Origin: Plazaster borealis
Lineage: Eukaryota > Echinodermata > Asteroidea > Forcipulatida > Labidiasteridae
Length of the DNA stretch: 64,000 nucleotides
NCBI GenBank assembly: GCA_021014325.1
Contig: CM037467.1
Span: 11,670,773-11,734,772 of the forward strand
Reading direction: 5' to 3'
Notes under the pieces: generated by a model
What the model was told of the DNA's origin: nothing
The model's database searches: none
Seen by the model: only the letters and a program-made list of their open reading frames with translations
Program-made: the position numbers and the translations under genes
In this document: positions 62,501 through 64,000 of the stretch, one piece after another
Layout: each line of letters opens with the position of its first letter
How positions within the stretch are numbered: the stretch's first letter is position 1

Positions 62501-63440
62501 TCTGATAAATTCACTTAAACTGTGTGTTTTTCAGCAGCAATGGAAGCGACTGAAATGTCACAGCATCTTCAAGCCCGTGGCAAAAAAACGTGACAACCTT
62601 GTTGGTTCGGAACATCGAACCCCCCACAGCTCTTTCCCAAACAAACGCAGCTGCTGAGTGTGTGTTGTTTGCGCTGAAATTGACAAGATGTTGGTCAAGA
62701 AGATCATAACCAGCACTCTCCTGACACGTGTTTAAGGGTTCTTCAAATATTCAGTCTTTCCAATTCAGCGTTGAAACAGTTGCCCGCGATATCGAACACG
62801 CGGTTGTACCAATATTCAGCGCCAACTCTTTAAAGTCACAATTGCCGCAAAAGTTCAAGTGAGCAACTTGGCAAGACTATACGCTATAGGGATAACACTG
62901 CGCCTCCATACCCCAGGCAGGGGGAGCTGTTCGCATGCAGGGCGGAGTCACTTTCGGTTTCAGGAGTATACTTGCCGAAATAAATATATCGAAAATAAGG
63001 TTAAGTTTTCGTGGGGCACAAAGGGGAAAAACAGGTTTATCAAGGGTGAACTTTTAGCCAATTAAAACTTGTTCGGTTAATTTTGTTGTCTTTCTGTGAG
63101 ACAATCTAACGGGGAGGTACAAACCAATACACTGTATGCGTTTAAATAGAAAAACAGTTTTACAAATTGAGTTAACATTTAAAATTGGTGGAACGTAAAT
63201 ATTAATTGGGAGACCGTCCCCCCCCCCCTCTGCCCTCAAGAGATACGCGTATTTGGTGTTAACCTGAAGCTGAGTGTCCTGGTTATACACTTCCAACACA
63301 TGTAAATGACACATGAAGTGGGGGTGTTAAAATGCAAAGAAAGGGGCTACACCAAACGACAGGCTCACACCCTTCGTGAACACTATGCTTAGATGTGGCA
63401 GATGTCCATATCCGATTCGAAATAATCATGTAACAAGCCT
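62501..63440. other. Unassigned sequence
   Basis: C run at 63220-63229. No gene or element recognised. Confidence 0.3.
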
Positions 63441-63834
63441 TTAAAGGGTCTGTATAATTTATACGTTTGGTAAATACTCATAATAAAATGAATGGCAATC
63501 AAAACTTACTTGGTCAGCAGCTTCTGATAGTATAAAGCATATTGAGAAACATTTCACTTTAAAGAAATGTGGTTATTGAAAAAGATCAGTTGTTATCAAA
63601 AAACAGTTGAATCTTAGAAGCGTTTCTGTCACTGCAGAAACGTTCCTCAGATTGTGTATTCCATTTGCAGATTATTCTTCCTGCGTGGACATAACCGCTC
63701 CAGATGTTCGGCAATATCTTAAAAACGCTACCACCTTTTGAAATGTAATTTGCACACTCAGGTTAGTTTTATGGTATCTACAACTATAGGATTGAAACAA
63801 ACAGTGGGTTCCAATTACCAAACGCAATCCCTTC
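63441..63834. mobile_element. TTAAAGGG...CCCTT element, fullest copy
   Basis: Starts ttaaagggtctgtataattt and tacgtttggtaaa, and ends ttccaattaccaaacgcaat then ccctt. Internal palindrome gcgtttctg...cagaaacg at 63620-63647. Shares ccgctccagatgttcggcaa with all relatives. Confidence 0.75.
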
Positions 63835-63900
63835 AATATCAACTTGCCTGATTATGTTAATGTTGTACAAGTGACGTAGTTTTTGTGTGTGTTGTTTGCA

Positions 63901-64000
63901 AAACTGCATGGGGTGTTAAAATTGACATAATTGGTGTTGTCACATATAGATACCGGGGAAAAAAATCAAAATCTACACCATAGGGTGTTAAAAAAAACAA
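63901..64000. mobile_element. GGTGTTAA MITE, copy 3, cut by the window end
   Basis: aaactgcatggggtgttaaa, gtgttgtcacatatagatac, caccatagggtgttaaa. Only the left arm is in the window. Confidence 0.75.

Overview
This is a eukaryotic, AT-rich, repeat-dense window. The only gene that can be read exon by exon is an integrin alpha subunit on the + strand. Its coding exons carry clean GT/AG boundaries and short introns (roughly 0.15 to 1.3 kb). The introns and flanks are packed with fold-back (MITE-like) elements, tRNA-derived SINE heads, minisatellites and trinucleotide tracts. A metazoan is certain. A marine invertebrate deuterostome, most likely an echinoderm such as a sea star, is my inference from the alpha4/alpha9-like gene and from repeat families I believe occur in echinoderm genomes. 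No database search was possible.

Layout. 1-3106: repeats and unassigned sequence upstream of the first recognisable exon; the signal-peptide exon was not found. 3107-21508: 24 coding exons that splice in frame to about 1032 codons. They run from the first beta-propeller blade through thigh and calf domains to a transmembrane segment, the GFFKR motif and a very short cytoplasmic tail. 21509-22070: 3' UTR with several AATAAA signals. 22698-23370: a decayed copy of one integrin exon plus its downstream intron, lying directly after a short minisatellite. 24100-25660: arrayed repeats ending in a GAA-rich tail. 26390-29000: MITEs nested in one another. 29100-30500: mostly non-repetitive sequence ending in a possible first exon (ATG at 30429 followed by a GTAAGT donor). 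31000-50000: intergenic or intronic sequence with large CAG/CAA and TTG tracts, two minisatellites (39-bp and 46-bp units), a non-LTR retrotransposon remnant and many MITEs. 50200-52402: a repeat-poor, more GC-rich block ending in a probable first coding exon of an unknown protein. 52403-64000: probably its first intron or intergenic DNA, again MITE-rich.

The integrin alpha chain would pair with a beta chain at the cell surface as an adhesion receptor. Its propeller carries three calcium-binding loops, and blade 4 lacks one, as in vertebrate alpha4. There is no inserted I domain. The rest of the window is best read as an archive of transposon activity. Its most interesting parts are a 40-bp perfect fold-back insertion with a 7-bp target duplication and a paralogous empty site, and the possible capture of an integrin exon next to a minisatellite-bearing element.
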